A stretch of 64,000 nt of DNA, taken from positions 2,728,001 through 2,792,000 of the forward strand of contig NZ_AP019309.1 in the NCBI RefSeq assembly GCF_003925875.1, written 5' to 3'. Positions 1-7,892 of this stretch are shown piece after piece. Both the position numbers and the translations under genes were made by a program. This DNA comes from Intestinibaculum porci. Lineage in GTDB: Bacteria > Bacillota_I > Bacilli_A > Erysipelotrichales > Coprobacillaceae. The notes under the pieces were generated by a model. That model was not told where the DNA came from, ran no database searches, and worked only from the letters and a program-made list of their open reading frames with translations. Each line of letters opens with the position of its first letter. Within the stretch, counting starts at the first letter, position 1.

Positions 1-322
1 CAGTTGATGAAAGGCAAGCTTCATAAAGCTTTTTAACCAGTCTGAAAAAGAATCTGTTATCAGAGCGCACTAAAAGGGCAACGGAAAAGTTATTGTTCCA
101 TAAGTGGTTATTTGCGCAGTCAGGAAAGACGTGCTCAGGCTTCTGCTCTGCACTAGAAGAATTTCTAATGAGCTCTTTGAAGCATGAGGAAATCTTATCA
201 TTGAAGGAAAAGGAACCATCACATAAATGCATATTTAAACTTTTATACTTGAAAACAGGCGGGATGTGTATTACTATCATATTGTCTTGTTGGACAGATG
301 ATGAGAAGCTTTTCCAGGGCAT
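1..322 (-). CDS. Unrecognised open frame running off the left edge (partial, doubtful)
   Basis: A minus-strand frame stays open for 107 codons from an ATG at 322 down to base 1 without a stop. It reads as mixed hydrophilic and aromatic residues, with a stretch near the edge reading NRFFFRLVKKLYEACLSS. I do not recognise a family. A GGAGGT lies at 348-353 but is about 26 bases from the ATG, too far to be its ribosome site, so the start is unsure or the frame is disrupted in the A-run at 334-340. It may be a partial gene or a decayed one. A plus-strand frame at 93-371 overlaps it, and neither has good support. Confidence 0.25.
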   Translation of the reverse strand, partial: MPWKSFSSSVQQDNMIVIHIPPVFKYKSLNMHLCDGSFSFNDKISSCFKELIRNSSSAEQKPEHVFPDCANNHLWNNNFSVALLVRSDNRFFFRLVKKLYEACLSST

Positions 323-543
323 TAACTCATCATCTTTTTTTGTCCTTACCTCCAAATCGAATTTAGTTTAACACTTTAATATCATGATAATTTTATCACA
401 TTTTAAAATAACTGAATAACTAAATTCATAAAAAACATAAGGATTAATAAGTGAATGATAGAATTCACGTTAGAAATATCTAACTGGAATTTCGAAAATC
501 AATTGACGTCCCAAAAATCTTTTAAACTTTTTTCATTTTTCTC
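323..543. other. Intergenic A+T-rich stretch
   Basis: Nothing convincing is seen here apart from the GGAGGT on the minus strand at 348-353. The sequence is A+T-rich and has stops in all frames. Confidence 0.5.
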
Positions 544-572
544 TTTACAAGTTTCGAAGAATCCTGTATACT
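544..572 (+). promoter_or_regulatory. Sigma-A promoter of tRNA-His
   Basis: The -35 is TTTACA at 544-549 and the -10 is TATACT at 567-572, with a 17-base spacer. The tRNA begins 18 bases after the -10, so the predicted primary transcript has only a short leader. Confidence 0.8.
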
Positions 573-590
573 CAGTCTTGTCCCAAATAT

Positions 591-668
591 GGCGGTTATG
601 GTGAAGCGGTTAACACACCGGATTGTGGCTCCGGCATTTCGTCAGTTCGATCCTGACTAGCCGCCCCA
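591..668 (+). tRNA. tRNA-His (anticodon GTG), CCA encoded
   Basis: The molecule folds as a complete cloverleaf. The anticodon stem is CCGGA (618-622) with TCCGG (630-634), and the seven-base loop TTGTGGC holds anticodon GTG at 625-627. The acceptor stem is seven pairs (592-598 with the bases before 665), preceded by an encoded G at 591 that pairs with C at the discriminator position. This G(-1):C73 pair is the known identity element of bacterial tRNA-His. The 3' CCA is encoded at 666-668. It stands alone, with its own promoter upstream and a terminator at 681-710. Confidence 0.95.
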
Positions 669-680
669 TTTAGAGGACTC

Positions 681-710
681 AAGATCTCATGTATTTGAGA
701 TCTTTTTTCT
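681..710 (+). terminator. Rho-independent terminator after tRNA-His
   Basis: A nine-pair stem of AAGATCTCA with TGAGATCTT is closed by a short loop and followed by a T-run. It begins 12 bases after the CCA. Confidence 0.85.
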
Positions 711-719
711 TTATCTTTT

Positions 720-854
720 CTTTTCGTTCATATAAAAGTCATAAATCTTCTTTATAGTGTAATCATCGGAAGAGATTCCGATCATCATATTAATTTTCCC
801 CAAGAAATGTGCCTTAAGGCACGAAGTGCGAATTCCCCTTCGCACTTTTTTATT
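720..854 (+). ncRNA. Candidate structured small RNA ending in a terminator
   Basis: Three hairpins follow one another between tRNA-His and the lipoprotein gene. The first is ATCGGAA/TTCCGAT closed by GAGA (765-782). The second is the palindrome GTGCCTTAAGGCAC (about 809-822). The third is a strong stem of AAGTGCGAA with TTCGCACTT plus a T-run (824-854). No open frame precedes this terminator on the plus strand and the tRNA already has its own, so a separate short transcript is a reasonable guess. I see no clear promoter and recognise no RNA family. Confidence 0.35.
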
Positions 855-896
855 TACAGAAAAATAAGGATGCCCATCTGCTGGCACCCTTTATCA

Positions 897-1640
897 TTAT
901 GCTTCTTTTTCCTGATCCAATGTTTCAGATTCCTGCTCATTTGATGTTTCATCTTGAGACGCATCTTTCTTACGCAGCTTTACGCAAACAAAAATCAGCG
1001 CCGCTACCCCAATCACTCCACCGATGTAATAGAGATATGTATAATCGTGAGCTTTGCTGGTAATGGTAATTGTATTGATGCGTTTATTTTTCGGTTTCAT
1101 CATTTCTTTTAATAAATCAATCTTAACCGTTTTATCTTTGACACTGCCGACATTACTCGTGGCTTTTTGTGGCATCGTCACACTCATACTCACTTCCACA
1201 CCAGCCGCTTCTAACGACTGATAGGTATAGTTTTTATTCGATAAAGTTGATGTATCTAAACCGCTGCTCGTTAATGAATTGGTAATCTTATCAACCGGAA
1301 TAGTCACTTTTACGATCCCGTCTTTCACTATCCCTTTAATCATCGCACTGTTTGAAGCCTTGGATTCGACCCCAATATATTTGACGCCCTGATATGTTTT
1401 CTCCACTGCTGAGATCTTCGCATTCTTCGAAGACTTCGCCAAAGAGGTCTTAAAAGAACTGATCACCTGATCATTGGTCGACTTTAAATAGTTTTTAATA
1501 AAATCCTCGGAAAACATAATCTTAAGATCCGTCGTATTTTTCCCTTGAGAATCAACGTTCACTTGCATTTTATATTTCATACAGCCGCTTAAGGCTAAAC
1601 ATAATCCTAATGTCATCAGAATGTGTATAAACTTTTTCAT
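897..1640 (-). CDS. LppM-like membrane-anchored lipoprotein
   Basis: The 247-residue product has a lipoprotein signal (MKKFIHILMTLGLCLALSGC, lipobox LSGC, lipidated Cys at 20). An extracellular beta-rich domain follows, then a C-terminal membrane helix (YLYYIGGVIGVAALIFVCV), a basic stop-transfer and an acidic Glu/Gln-rich tail. This layout matches the LppM-type lipoproteins of Gram-positives, whose function is not settled. I start at 1640 rather than at an upstream ATG because GTGAGG lies six bases before this ATG and because it gives a clean signal peptide. It appears monocistronic. Confidence 0.7.
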   Translation of the reverse strand: MKKFIHILMTLGLCLALSGCMKYKMQVNVDSQGKNTTDLKIMFSEDFIKNYLKSTNDQVISSFKTSLAKSSKNAKISAVEKTYQGVKYIGVESKASNSAMIKGIVKDGIVKVTIPVDKITNSLTSSGLDTSTLSNKNYTYQSLEAAGVEVSMSVTMPQKATSNVGSVKDKTVKIDLLKEMMKPKNKRINTITITSKAHDYTYLYYIGGVIGVAALIFVCVKLRKKDASQDETSNEQESETLDQEKEA

Positions 1641-1761
1641 AACTGCCTCACTTTCCCTACCATTATACCTATTATTTGTAAAAAGGAAACTATCCAAATT
1701 TTAGAAAATGTCTAATAGCCAGCTAAATAGGCTATAAAGAGACATTCCATTACCACAAATA

Positions 1762-1789
1762 TTGACATCATTTCAAAAAAGCACATAAT
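1762..1789 (+). promoter_or_regulatory. Promoter of the stand-alone oppA
   Basis: A perfect TTGACA (1762-1767), a 16-base spacer and CATAAT (1784-1789) precede the gene, with AAAGGAGG close upstream of the start. Confidence 0.65.
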
Positions 1790-1821
1790 TAAATTATGGG
1801 TACAATAAAGGAGGACACACT

Positions 1822-3456
1822 ATGAAGAAGAGAAATCTTACTGCGATCATTCTCTCAACCGCAATGTTAGCGGGATGTGGCAGTTCCACATCGTCATCCG
1901 CTACGAAAACGTACCGTTTTGCGGCTGATCAGGATATCACCACCATGGACAGCGCCTTTGCGACTGATCCGACATCAATGAATGCCCTGCATGCCACGAA
2001 TGAAGGATTAATGGCAGTTGGCAAGAAAGGAGATACCGTAGCTGGGTTAGCGAAATCTTACAAGCTCAGCAAAAACCGTAAAGTCTACACCTTCACCCTG
2101 CGAGACAATTTAAAATGGACTGATCCTGATGGTAAAACCACCCCATTAAAAGCTCAGGACTTTGTTTATTCATGGCGTCGCGCCCTTGGTCAGGCCAGTG
2201 AATATGCCTATATGTTCTCGAGTGATGGAGCGGGTATTAAAAATGCCGACAAACTTGTCGAACTAGGGACCAAAGCCACCAAGAAACAGTTAGCCACTTT
2301 AGGCATATCAGCCCCAGATGATAAGACAGTGAAAGTCACTTTGGAAAGACCTTGTTCTTATTTCTTAGATATCATGACATTCTCATGTTTCTATCCACAA
2401 AGTGAAAAATATATTACGAAATGGGGCAAGTCTTTTGCGACCGATGCTAAACATCTTTTAACTTGCGGAGCTTTCCAGGCCACAAACTGGGTGAAATCAA
2501 GCAAAATCACCTTTAAGAAAAACAACAACTACTATGATAAGAAAGATGTGAAGATTGACAATTTAACGATGTATCTCAACCAGGATCCGAAAACTTCCGC
2601 CGCTAACTTTGAAGCTGAAAAAGTAGATTTTGCGACGATTAACTCATCGTTAGTCGATAAATATAAATCTAACAAAGCTTACACGCAGTTTGCGCAGGGT
2701 TATGTTTACTACATCAATATCAACTTCAAGAAAAAACTGTTAGCCAATAAAAACATTCGTGCCGCTTTAAGCTATGCCATTAACCGTAAAGACTTTACTT
2801 CAAACGTCTTAAAAGATGGTTCTCAGCCAATCGGCGGAATGGTTGGCCGAACGATTGCCTACAATCCAAAAACACATGAAGATTTCCGTAAGGAATCTGG
2901 TAACTATGTGGCTTATGACTTAAAGAAAGCCCAGTCACTCTTCGACAAAGGCTTGAAGGAATTAGGCATGAAATCCGCTTCCTTAGAAATCTTATACGGG
3001 ACTGATGAATCACCAGAAAATACCGTTGCAGAATATCTCCAGCATGCTTTTTCTCAGTTAAAAGGCTTAAAAGTAGACGTCAAAGCGTCAACCCGTCAGG
3101 GACGTATTCAGAAACAGGATGCTTCACAGTATGACATCGCTCTCCAGCACTGGGGACCTGATTATAGCGATCCAACGACTTATTTAAACTTAGGTTTATC
3201 AAATAACTCTAACAACCGAGGAAAATACAATAATCCGAAGTTTGATGCAGCAATGAAAGCAGCTCAGAAAGAGTCTGATGCTTACAAACGCTGGAACGAC
3301 TTATTAAAAGCAGAAAAGATTGAAATGAAAGATTATGCATTCATTCCATTATTCCAGAAAGGTGCTGCCGCATTACAGAATCCTAAGACCAGCGGTCTGA
3401 TTTATAAGATGGCTTTAAGTTCACCTTATACCTTTACATACGTTCAAGTAAAATAA
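1822..3456 (+). CDS. oppA: Oligopeptide ABC transporter substrate-binding lipoprotein (orphan OppA)
   Basis: The 544-residue protein is a family-5 solute-binding lipoprotein. It has a signal peptide with lipobox LAGC (Cys19), a Ser/Thr linker, then the large two-lobe peptide-binding fold with family-typical segments such as DFVYSWRRAL and YYININFKKK. It should sit on the outer membrane face and pass peptides to an Opp permease. No permease or ATPase genes lie beside it, so it probably serves the oppBCDF transporter at 33787-37692, whose own OppA (37800-39434) is the same length. The ribosome site AAAGGAGG is strong, and a terminator follows directly. Confidence 0.9.
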   Translation: MKKRNLTAIILSTAMLAGCGSSTSSSATKTYRFAADQDITTMDSAFATDPTSMNALHATNEGLMAVGKKGDTVAGLAKSYKLSKNRKVYTFTLRDNLKWTDPDGKTTPLKAQDFVYSWRRALGQASEYAYMFSSDGAGIKNADKLVELGTKATKKQLATLGISAPDDKTVKVTLERPCSYFLDIMTFSCFYPQSEKYITKWGKSFATDAKHLLTCGAFQATNWVKSSKITFKKNNNYYDKKDVKIDNLTMYLNQDPKTSAANFEAEKVDFATINSSLVDKYKSNKAYTQFAQGYVYYININFKKKLLANKNIRAALSYAINRKDFTSNVLKDGSQPIGGMVGRTIAYNPKTHEDFRKESGNYVAYDLKKAQSLFDKGLKELGMKSASLEILYGTDESPENTVAEYLQHAFSQLKGLKVDVKASTRQGRIQKQDASQYDIALQHWGPDYSDPTTYLNLGLSNNSNNRGKYNNPKFDAAMKAAQKESDAYKRWNDLLKAEKIEMKDYAFIPLFQKGAAALQNPKTSGLIYKMALSSPYTFTYVQVK

Positions 3457-3460
3457 AAAC

Positions 3461-3486
3461 GAGCATCGCCAACGCGATGCTCCTTT
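3461..3486. terminator. Bidirectional terminator between oppA and the HMA gene
   Basis: An eight-pair stem of GAGCATCG with CGATGCTC (3461-3482) is followed by a T-rich run on the plus strand. It lies between convergent genes and abuts the stop of the minus-strand gene. Confidence 0.75.
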
Positions 3487-3489
3487 CTT

Positions 3490-3708
3490 TTAGAAGAAAA
3501 TCTGACAGTCAGATTCTACTTTTTTACAGTTTTCTAAAACCCGTGGCATAACTTCTTTAGGATCAGCACCATCTTCGAAGTCCACAATCATCTTTAAAGT
3601 CATGAAGTTGACAACAGCATCTTTCACGCCTTCAGTTTTCTTCGCTTCTACTTCCATTTTATTGGCACAGTTGGCACAGTCGACATCAATCTTATAACGT
3701 TTTTTCAT
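3490..3708 (-). CDS. Heavy-metal-associated (HMA) domain protein, CopZ-like
   Basis: A 72-residue single HMA domain with the metal-binding motif DCANCANKME (CxxC) in the first loop. Such free-standing domains act as copper chaperones or as detached N-termini of P-type metal ATPases; no ATPase is present here. I take the start at 3708 because AGGAG lies seven to eight bases before this ATG, while the earlier ATG almost touches it. The gene is divergent from the ArsR-type regulator at 3836, which suggests shared metal control. Copper against another metal cannot be decided from the motif. Confidence 0.75.
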   Translation of the reverse strand: MKKRYKIDVDCANCANKMEVEAKKTEGVKDAVVNFMTLKMIVDFEDGADPKEVMPRVLENCKKVESDCQIFF

Positions 3709-3736
3709 AATCATTCTCCTCTCATTGCAACGATTA

Positions 3737-3800
3737 AGCATTTGTTTAATTATCTACTTTCATCTTACGCTTAAACAGTAGTCATGTCAATAAGTTTGCA
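3737..3800. promoter_or_regulatory. Possible metal-regulator operator between HMA and ArsR genes
   Basis: The divergent gap holds inverted copies of TTAAGC/GCTTAA, and next to them TGTTTAA and TTAAACA. Imperfect dyads of this A+T-rich kind are the usual binding sites of ArsR/SmtB repressors. No exact consensus match is claimed. Confidence 0.3.
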
Positions 3801-3835
3801 TTCATGATACAATGAAAAAAGAAAGGAATTTTATC

Positions 3836-4165
3836 ATGAACCATTTACTCAATCTATCCGATGCATCCTCTTTAGCGGATGTTTTTAAACAGCTTGGTGA
3901 CCCCACGCGTTTGCGCATTTTTCTCTATCTTTGTCATACCTGCGATAATGTCCAAGGTATTGCCAGAGTCATGGAGATGTCTTCACCAGCCGTTTCTCAT
4001 CATTTACGTCTTTTAAAATCAGCGAAACTGATTGAAAGTCATCGTCAGGGCAAAGAAATGTATTATCAGGCTACAAACAGTGAAGTTACGCAGGCACTTC
4101 ATCATATGATTGAAGATATTGAAGAGATGACTTGCCCAAACGAAAAGGATGCCGAAGCATCCTAG
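3836..4165 (+). CDS. ArsR/SmtB-family metal-responsive repressor
   Basis: A 109-residue winged-helix protein. The hallmark DPTRLRIFLYL opens the family domain and the recognition helix is SSPAVSHHLRLLKSAKLI. LCHTCDNV sits where CadC/ArsR proteins carry the alpha-3 ELCVCD metal motif, so it likely senses a thiophilic metal. A further Cys (MTCP) lies near the C-terminus. The start at 3836 has GAAAGGA eight bases before it; an ATG 24 bases upstream lacks a ribosome site. It probably represses the divergent HMA gene and itself. Its last four bases overlap the convergent DUF389 gene. Confidence 0.8.
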   Translation: MNHLLNLSDASSLADVFKQLGDPTRLRIFLYLCHTCDNVQGIARVMEMSSPAVSHHLRLLKSAKLIESHRQGKEMYYQATNSEVTQALHHMIEDIEEMTCPNEKDAEAS

Positions 4166-4926
4166 TAAACAAAATAACCCAATAAAATTGTCGGAATGAT
4201 CATAATGATCGCATTGCGGACCATCTTATGTTTACGCACTAACCACTGCTCAGGGGTTAATTCCTGCACCTTTGGAATCTGTAAAACCGTTAAGACAATA
4301 TCTGCCGAGAAGAAGATAAAGTACGCATTCACCATAAATAAATAGAAGGCTCCCGCTAACATTGCCCACTGTCCATTGGCAATTGAATAGCCGCAAGTAC
4401 AAAGCGGCGGCATTAAAGCGGTCGCAATCGCCACCCCAGGAATAATGTTGTTGGCTTTATCCTGTCGCGTCTGTCCGATAATCCCAGCAATGCCCCCAGC
4501 ACTGGCAATAATAACATCAAAGAATGATGGCTGCGTACGCGCTAGAATCTGCGCCGTTGCCGTTTTCTCTGGGGAAATTAAGAAATAAAGCGTCGCTGTC
4601 GCCACACTGACAATAATCTGAAAAGCAAAGCCAATCCCAAACTTACGAGGAATTTCAATGTTGGCAGAAGCCGTTCCATAAGCAATCGCTAAAATAGTTC
4701 CCATTAATGGTGATACTAACATGGCCCCGATAATAACCGCAACGCTATCAGTATTTAAGCCGACTGATGCAATTAAGATGGCACAGATCATAATGACCAT
4801 ATTGGTGCCGCTAATCTTTCCGCCAGATAAAAGACGTTCACGAATTTCATTATGTGAAGCCGTGTCTTCTGAAATAGAAAACATATGTTTCAACAAAGCA
4901 GAAAATGATTCATGTTTATTTATCAT
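4162..4926 (-). CDS. DUF389 family membrane protein
   Basis: 254 residues with about six membrane segments. The family core is easily seen: GGKISGTNMVIMICAILIAS, then GAMLVSPLMG and ATALMPPLCTCGYSIANG, where the MPPLCT motif is diagnostic. The family has no established function. It is read convergently with the ArsR gene, overlapping its stop by four bases. The upstream gap to the next minus-strand gene is about 60 bases, so it could follow the 4988-5749 gene in one transcript. Confidence 0.8.
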   Translation of the reverse strand: MINKHESFSALLKHMFSISEDTASHNEIRERLLSGGKISGTNMVIMICAILIASVGLNTDSVAVIIGAMLVSPLMGTILAIAYGTASANIEIPRKFGIGFAFQIIVSVATATLYFLISPEKTATAQILARTQPSFFDVIIASAGGIAGIIGQTRQDKANNIIPGVAIATALMPPLCTCGYSIANGQWAMLAGAFYLFMVNAYFIFFSADIVLTVLQIPKVQELTPEQWLVRKHKMVRNAIIMIIPTILLGYFVY

Positions 4927-4987
4927 AGTCTCTCTCCCCTTTTTTGTTTTGAGAGACTATAGCATAATTCATTTCATTTTGCAATAT

Positions 4988-5749
4988 TTATAAACCAAGA
5001 ATAAGGATCGCACTGACGATGCCCACACTGATCATCGCAAAGATCAAAGCGATAAAAAGCACTGCAGAAAGCGGCTCGCTCTCATAAACATAACGGCGAC
5101 CACCTTTTTTGATGCCTAAGTAAATCGTATAAACAATCATAATCGCATAGTAAGCGAAGACCCCGATCTTTGTCGTGACATCCGTTAAAAACAGATAAGG
5201 CACTAACAAAGCGGCCTGCCCATACATAAAGTATATAAAGCCGCGGCGATCGCCTAAGATTGTTAAATCATAATAGTTGATGGCGCAGAAAACACCGCTT
5301 AAAACAATCATCATCAGTTTTACTGGCAAGGTATTGTCAATCGCTGTTGTCATCAGCATGTTATCGACTGCGAGAAAAGCAAAAAAAGCAGTCATGATCA
5401 TACTGATGATCATATGGGTCGCCATTTCCCTCGCTGAAAAGGCAATTTCATCTTTAAGGATCAAAGGATCATGCACTTGAATACGCTCTTCAACGGCATA
5501 ATGTTCACCATCGGATAAAGGATGACTCTTTTCAATCTGACGATAAATATCAGGAATGATCTTTTTATCTTCCGTTGATAAATAATCGAAGATCACACGT
5601 CCATGATCACGAAGAATCTCCCGAAAATAAACATCCTTCTGATAAGGATGAGATGATGCCGCAACGTAAGTGTGTCCCTGATAAGTAAAGGTATATTTGA
5701 TCAGGCTTTCTTCTCCCTGATCATCGATAATAATCTGATTTTTTCTCAT
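4988..5749 (-). CDS. Multi-pass membrane protein of unknown function
   Basis: 253 residues. The first 110 are soluble and contain no motif I recognise. The rest carries about five or six hydrophobic segments (MIISMIMTAFFAFLAV, LMMIVLSGVFCAI, AALLVPYLFL, AYYAIMIVYTIYLGI, and a long C-terminal one). It lies between DUF389 and DegV on the same strand with short gaps, so co-transcription is likely. No family assignment is offered. Confidence 0.6.
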   Translation of the reverse strand: MRKNQIIIDDQGEESLIKYTFTYQGHTYVAASSHPYQKDVYFREILRDHGRVIFDYLSTEDKKIIPDIYRQIEKSHPLSDGEHYAVEERIQVHDPLILKDEIAFSAREMATHMIISMIMTAFFAFLAVDNMLMTTAIDNTLPVKLMMIVLSGVFCAINYYDLTILGDRRGFIYFMYGQAALLVPYLFLTDVTTKIGVFAYYAIMIVYTIYLGIKKGGRRYVYESEPLSAVLFIALIFAMISVGIVSAILILGL

Positions 5750-5779
5750 AATGACCTCTTATTAAAAAAAGGGATAACA

Positions 5780-6640
5780 CTATCCCTCTGATTTGACGAA
5801 CTGTAAGCCGACACCGCCAATGCCCATATGGGCGCCAACCACTGCTGGCAGTTCCCGCACTAAGACATCACATGCCCCTATTTTTGATTCTAGATACGCT
5901 TTCAGTTCCAGAGCACTTTCTTCACATAAGACATGTTCGATGGCAAACTTATAGTTCGCCGCATTGGCTCCTTTTTCAATCGCGCGATCCGCTAATTTGC
6001 GGGTGGCCTTTTTGAGTGTCCGCACTTTGGCTAAAGAGTCAATTTTACCGCCTAATTCATAATTTAATTCCATAACTGGGACAATCTTTAACAGTCCCGC
6101 TAAACGAGCGACAGCCGGTGTTATACGACCCCCGCGTTTTAAGTGTTCCAAGTTAGGCACCATAATAATGGTTCCTGAATGAGCGATCATATCTTCTAAA
6201 ACCGGTACAACTTCATCGATCTGCTTCCCTTTCTCTAGCAGTGAATGGGCAGTTAAAACTAATTCTCGCTGTTCTCTGGCCGTTCCCTTTGAATCCACTA
6301 AGGTGATTGGCAAACCAACCATATCGGCAGCCACTTTCATCCCATTGAGAGTAGAAGATAAACCCGTCGCAATCGGAATGCCAATGACTTCGTCATAACC
6401 ATCCGCCTTAATTTGCTCCAGTGTTTTCACAAGTTCACCAGTACTCGGCTGGGATGTCTGTACCATCAGTTTTTCATCCTGTTCCATGGCTTTAAAAACG
6501 TCCAGAGACTGAATCTCTAACTGATCTAAATATGTTTTATTATTCATTGTGATCGTCAGCGGTGCAATATAGATACCAGGATGATCGCCCTGAATCTCAA
6601 TTTGACAGCCGCTGTCCGCTAATACAGCTACTTTGCTCAT
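5780..6640 (-). CDS. DegV family fatty-acid-binding protein
   Basis: 286 residues of the DegV fold. The family signatures TSQPSTGE (about residues 60-70) and LKRGGRITPA (about 165-175) are both present, along with the N-terminal VAVLADSGC in place of the usual TDSS/TDSG stretch. DegV/FakB proteins bind a fatty acid and present it to the FakA kinase; no FakA is in this window. The ATG at 6640 is preferred because GAGGAG lies eight bases upstream. A second DegV protein is encoded at 40707-41567, as is common in Bacillota with several FakB types. Confidence 0.88.
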   Translation of the reverse strand: MSKVAVLADSGCQIEIQGDHPGIYIAPLTITMNNKTYLDQLEIQSLDVFKAMEQDEKLMVQTSQPSTGELVKTLEQIKADGYDEVIGIPIATGLSSTLNGMKVAADMVGLPITLVDSKGTAREQRELVLTAHSLLEKGKQIDEVVPVLEDMIAHSGTIIMVPNLEHLKRGGRITPAVARLAGLLKIVPVMELNYELGGKIDSLAKVRTLKKATRKLADRAIEKGANAANYKFAIEHVLCEESALELKAYLESKIGACDVLVRELPAVVGAHMGIGGVGLQFVKSEG

Positions 6641-6695
6641 TTTAAGCACTCCTCATCGTTTTTTTCTTTCCCTATTATAAATCAATTTTACTTTT

Positions 6696-6722
6696 TTGAC
6701 AAATTCTTAAGAACACTATAAT
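6696..6722 (+). promoter_or_regulatory. Promoter placing the transcript start at the yigZ ATG
   Basis: TTGACA (6696-6701) and a perfect TATAAT (6717-6722) are separated by 15 bases, slightly short. Transcription should start near 6729-6731, which is the initiation codon itself. Confidence 0.6.
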
Positions 6723-6730
6723 ATGAAAGT

Positions 6731-7324
6731 ATGAAATCTATTAAAACAATAACAACTCATACACTCATTATCAAAAAATCTGAATTTATCACCACTCTCA
6801 TCCCCTGCAACGATCTTGATGAAGCTGATGATCTGATCAAAGACTTTGCAAAAACGGATGCAACACATAACTGCGTGGCTTATATTATCGGTCCTCATGA
6901 GAAGGCCAATGATGATGGCGAACCGAGCGGCACAGCCGGACTGCCGATGCTGAACGTCTTAAAAAGACAAGGTTTATCCAATATAATTGCCATTGTTACG
7001 CGTTACTTTGGCGGGATTAAATTAGGCGCTGGCGGATTAACCCGCGCTTATACCAATGCCGTGGCGGAAGCGCTCAAAGAAGCGGAAATCGTCGAGAAGG
7101 AGCTCGTCAAAAAATACCGCCTCGACATTGATTATCATTATGCGAAAAAGGTGGATTACCTGATCAAGGCCAGAGGTTATACGCTTCTTGATACAACTTA
7201 TGATACACAGGTCCACTATACTTTATTTTTACCAGATGAAGGTTTTTTAGACGAATTAAAAGATTTGACTAACAATACTTTCACCTTTGAAAATTGTGGT
7301 ATGGACTATATGTCCGTTAAATAA
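6731..7324 (+). CDS. YigZ / IMPACT family protein, probably leaderless
   Basis: A 197-residue UPF0029 (YigZ/IMPACT) protein. The signatures DDGEPSGTAGLPML and TRYFGGIKLGAGGLTRAY cover the conserved N-terminal domain, and a smaller C-terminal ferredoxin-like half follows. Bacterial members are of uncertain function; the eukaryotic relative IMPACT regulates translation stress signalling. The start fits the family N-terminus. There is no purine-rich ribosome site: the TATAAT of the promoter ends eight bases before the ATG, so the message is probably leaderless. Its 3' end overlaps the convergent gene by 19 bases. Confidence 0.85.
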   Translation: MKSIKTITTHTLIIKKSEFITTLIPCNDLDEADDLIKDFAKTDATHNCVAYIIGPHEKANDDGEPSGTAGLPMLNVLKRQGLSNIIAIVTRYFGGIKLGAGGLTRAYTNAVAEALKEAEIVEKELVKKYRLDIDYHYAKKVDYLIKARGYTLLDTTYDTQVHYTLFLPDEGFLDELKDLTNNTFTFENCGMDYMSVK

Positions 7325-7815
7325 TGGCACAGTCGCCGAATCAGACGATTGTATAAAAAGCCATGACCATTTAAGTAAGGCAAATCAATTTCGATGGCAT
7401 CACTTTCCGGATGAGGGATAATCCGTCCCTGCACATACGGGGTATTCAAAACAATAAAGATAACCATCACCAAGCGCTTCTCCGCTGATAAAACACAGCG
7501 ATAACGAAGCGCTTTTTCACTGATGGTATTGACTTTTAAATTGGCATCCTCGACTTCCACATCAATGAGGATTTCCTGTTTGCCATCATCATACGTTGTC
7601 ATAATACCATGCATAATCTGTTCATGATGCATCATCATTTCCAGATAATCGTGCACTGGCACGTTTAAAACATCCAAAGGCCCTAAATCCTGTTTGATCG
7701 CCGCTAAGTCCCGACTGCGGATGATAAGCTCCTGTAAGAGTATCGCCAATACATCCTTACTCGCTAAACGTTCCACATACGGAGATAAGCGCGCCTGTAA
7801 TTCCATTTCTTCCAT
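7306..7815 (-). CDS. Possible short PD-(D/E)XK/Rpn-type nuclease-like protein
   Basis: 169 residues. The middle reads ILIDVEVEDANLKV, followed by EKALRYRCVLSAEKR. This resembles the core of Rpn/PD-(D/E)XK 'transposase' proteins, where an acidic pair precedes a basic helix with an RxxYY-like turn. It is shorter than usual and the resemblance is weak, so it may be a diverged or non-catalytic relative, or something else. GGAGG lies ten bases before the ATG. The 3' end overlaps the convergent yigZ. Confidence 0.45.
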   Translation of the reverse strand: MEEMELQARLSPYVERLASKDVLAILLQELIIRSRDLAAIKQDLGPLDVLNVPVHDYLEMMMHHEQIMHGIMTTYDDGKQEILIDVEVEDANLKVNTISEKALRYRCVLSAEKRLVMVIFIVLNTPYVQGRIIPHPESDAIEIDLPYLNGHGFLYNRLIRRLCHYLTDI

Positions 7816-7862
7816 ATTTCAAAATCCTCCCAAACCATTATAAAACGATCTTATGGTCAGGA

Positions 7863-7892
7863 AAAGAAAAATCGGTGTTAAACACACCGATT
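7863..7892 (-). terminator. Terminator of the amtB-glnB operon
   Basis: On the minus strand AATCGGTGT (7884-7892) pairs with ACACCGATT (7870-7878), followed by a T-rich tract. The stem begins inside the glnB stop codon. Confidence 0.8.

Noticed and set aside
93-371. Plus-strand 92-codon frame
   Set aside because: No ribosome site or promoter, unusual residue order, and it lies opposite an equally long minus-strand open frame; not enough support to call it a gene.
4721-4993. Plus-strand 90-codon frame opposite the DUF389 gene
   Set aside because: It is antisense to a clear membrane-protein gene and has no ribosome site.
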